In this document: piece by piece, positions 29,817 through 31,403 of the stretch | Layout: each line of letters starts with the position of its first letter | Numbering within the stretch: the first letter of the stretch is position 1 | NCBI GenBank assembly: GCA_035263725.1 | Contig: DATFRC010000277.1 | Coordinates: forward strand, 1 to 31,403 | Origin: DASXRA01 sp035263725 | GTDB lineage: Bacteria > Actinomycetota > Actinomycetes > Mycobacteriales > Jatrophihabitantaceae | Length of the DNA: 31,403 nt | Direction: 5' to 3' | Notes under the pieces: generated by a model | What the model was told of the DNA's origin: nothing | Databases searched by the model: none | The model's input: only the letters and a program-made list of their open reading frames with translations | Program-made: the position numbers and the translations under genes

Positions 29817-31403
29817 GTGACGTCAGCGGGCGAGAGCGCCGAGACCTGGCGCTCGCCGAGTTCCGGAGTCCTCACCTCGGGCCTGCCAGCCCGGTCACGC
29901 CGCTGGTTGTCGCGCGCGTGGCCGGACCGGCTGCCTCCTGGGCCGGTGATCGCGGCCAACCTGCTGCCGCCGCTCGCCTTTGTCGTGATCAGCCTGAGCA
30001 TCGCCTGGCCGGTCGTCACGCACCTGGGCCAGCGGGTGCCGGGTGGCGGCGACGGCGTGCTGTTCTCCTGGTACTTCGAGTGGATCGCGCAGAGCGTCTC
30101 TCATGGCCATAACCCGTTCATCTCGGCCGCTCTCAACGCGCCGGCGGGCGTCAACGTCATGTGGAACACGGCGGTGTTCCTGCTCGCCTTCATCTGTATC
30201 CCGCTGACGCTGTCGGTCGGCGCGTTCACGACGGTGGCGCTGGCCATGATCTTGAGCCCGGCCATCTCAGGTGCCACCGCATACTGGGTGCTGCGCCGGC
30301 TCAGCGGACGGACGCTCGGGGCGGCGATCGGTGCCGCCGTCTACGCGTACGGGCCCTTCATGACCGGCGAGGTCGGCCACCTGCACCTGGCGTTCGCACC
30401 GTTCCCACCGCTGTTCGTCCTGCTCGGCCATCGCCTGCTGATCAGCCAACAGGGCAGCCCGATCCGAGTGGGGGTGCTGCTCGGCATCCTCGTCGGACTG
30501 CAGATGCTTCTCTCTGAAGAGTTGCTGGTGCTCTCGATGGTCGCGGGCGCGGTCGCACTGGCATGGCTGATCGTGCTGAATCCTCATGAGGTGCGCCCGC
30601 GTGCCCGCTACGCCCTGACCGGGGCCGGGATTGCGGTGGCCACCGCGGTTCCGATCGTCGCGGTACCGCTGGGCTACCAGTTCTTCGGCCCGGACTCCCT
30701 CAAGAGGTTTCTGCCGGAGACGGCCCGGGCCGATCTGGCGAGCTTCGTCCGGCCGAGCCTGCTGCAGTACTACAGTTCGCGTGCCGACGTTCGGGCCAAC
30801 CTGACCTTTCCGGCCAACGGCGCCGAGAACACCGGCTATCTCGGCTGGCCGTTAATCATCGCCGCACTCGCGGTGTGCACGTGGTACGTCGTGCGCCGTG
30901 AGCGGTTCGCCATCTGGTGGCTCTTGACCGCACTGTCGCTCGCAGCGCTCATGCTCGGCTCGCCGATCGACGTTAACGGACGCGCGCTCGTTCGCGGACC
31001 GTGGGCCTTCGTACGGAGACTTCCGCTGATGGGTGGCGTAATCCCGGTGCGGTTCTCGCTGCTGATGCTGCTGCTCGTCGCCGGACTGATCGCGTGGACC
31101 CTGGCCCGATTGCACGGCCGCGCCCTGGTTGCCGGAGCCCTCGTCGCGGTTGCGGTGCTGATCCCACTGCGCCCCATCGTGCCGATCCACGGCTCGTTGT
31201 TGCCGCCGACGCCCAAGTTCTTCACCACCTCCGCTGTCGACGTCATCCCCCGCGGCGCCGTGACCGCGGTGCTACCTCAGGCAGGATTTCCCCGCAACGC
31301 CGCCATGGTGTGGCAGGTCAGGACAGGTCTGCGCTTCAACCTCGTGGGGGGCTACAGCGTATTTAACGTCCACAACCACGCCACCTACTTCGCCGAACTG
31401 CCG
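29817..31403 (+). CDS. Multi-pass GT-C-like membrane protein (partial, runs off the window)
   Basis: The frame from GTG 29817 stays open for 529 codons to the window end, so the C-terminus is missing. About ten hydrophobic helices are visible. After the first helix (PLAFVVISLSIAWPVVTHL) comes a loop with GGGDGVLFSWYFEWI, then HNPFISAALNAPAGVNVMWNT. An acidic residue in the first external loop and the N-P-F...N-x-P-x-G-x-N pattern recur in actinobacterial GT-C-fold glycosyltransferase-like membrane proteins. It may use a polyprenyl-phosphate sugar to modify the envelope. There is no clear ribosome site before the GTG, so the start could lie further in. It follows the lysyltransferase after 55 bases and may share its transcript. 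Confidence 0.7.
   Translation, partial: MTSAGESAETWRSPSSGVLTSGLPARSRRWLSRAWPDRLPPGPVIAANLLPPLAFVVISLSIAWPVVTHLGQRVPGGGDGVLFSWYFEWIAQSVSHGHNPFISAALNAPAGVNVMWNTAVFLLAFICIPLTLSVGAFTTVALAMILSPAISGATAYWVLRRLSGRTLGAAIGAAVYAYGPFMTGEVGHLHLAFAPFPPLFVLLGHRLLISQQGSPIRVGVLLGILVGLQMLLSEELLVLSMVAGAVALAWLIVLNPHEVRPRARYALTGAGIAVATAVPIVAVPLGYQFFGPDSLKRFLPETARADLASFVRPSLLQYYSSRADVRANLTFPANGAENTGYLGWPLIIAALAVCTWYVVRRERFAIWWLLTALSLAALMLGSPIDVNGRALVRGPWAFVRRLPLMGGVIPVRFSLLMLLLVAGLIAWTLARLHGRALVAGALVAVAVLIPLRPIVPIHGSLLPPTPKFFTTSAVDVIPRGAVTAVLPQAGFPRNAAMVWQVRTGLRFNLVGGYSVFNVHNHATYFAELP

Overview
The window is high-GC DNA from an actinobacterium. The evidence is lineage-typical families (F420-type Ddn oxidoreductase, DUF3040 membrane protein, MprF/LysX-type lysyltransferase, a McrA-like head domain), strong GGAGG ribosome sites and common GTG starts. 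The order or genus cannot be fixed from the sequence. I see no rRNA, tRNA, CRISPR array, insertion sequence or prophage gene. The region is chromosomal accessory/metabolic DNA with several relic genes.

Layout. 1-2.1 kb: end of a membrane protein, a hairpin-rich gene-free stretch, a small secreted protein, a relatively AT-rich gap and a cytidine deaminase. 2.3-4.6 kb: an alpha/beta hydrolase with a substituted nucleophile, then a divergent ECF sigma factor overlapping an SRPBCC gene, and a decayed GNAT acetyltransferase. 4.6-7.4 kb: a BBE-type FAD oxidase, a DUF3040 protein, a Ddn-like F420 enzyme and a stand-alone ScoMcrA-like N-terminal head domain. 7.5-9.4 kb: a CtaG-like copper protein behind a BatA-like VWA protein. 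9.6-13 kb: a GH15 trehalase/glucoamylase-type enzyme overlapping a divergent G6PD, with a frameshifted alcohol dehydrogenase remnant just upstream.

13.4-21 kb: an IlvD/Edd dehydratase that has lost two of the three usual Fe-S cysteines, followed by a CtBP-like 2-hydroxyacid dehydrogenase. These face a minus-strand set of LAL/LuxR regulator, VOC protein and cytochrome P450. 21-25.4 kb: a secreted protein, a perfect bidirectional terminator, then a molybdate module: mop, a divergent HTH-TOBE regulator, and modA-modB-modC. 25.4-31.4 kb: small zinc-ribbon and membrane proteins, a SpoIIAA-like protein, a membrane-anchored esterase divergent from an MprF-like lysyltransferase, and the start of a multi-pass GT-C-like membrane protein cut by the window end.

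Functional links that the layout supports: modABC with mop and the HTH-TOBE gene form a molybdate uptake and sensing unit. GH15 and G6PD are translationally coupled and could pass alpha-glucoside-derived glucose into oxidative metabolism. The dehydratase and dehydrogenase are tightly spaced and probably act in sequence on a sugar acid or hydroxyacid. The LAL regulator, VOC protein and P450 may form a small regulated oxidation module. The most unusual items are the dehydratase lacking canonical Fe-S ligands, the hydrolase with Gln at the nucleophile position, the ECF-SRPBCC pair, and the hairpin-dense stretch at 480-650. No clearly new multi-gene system is proven here.
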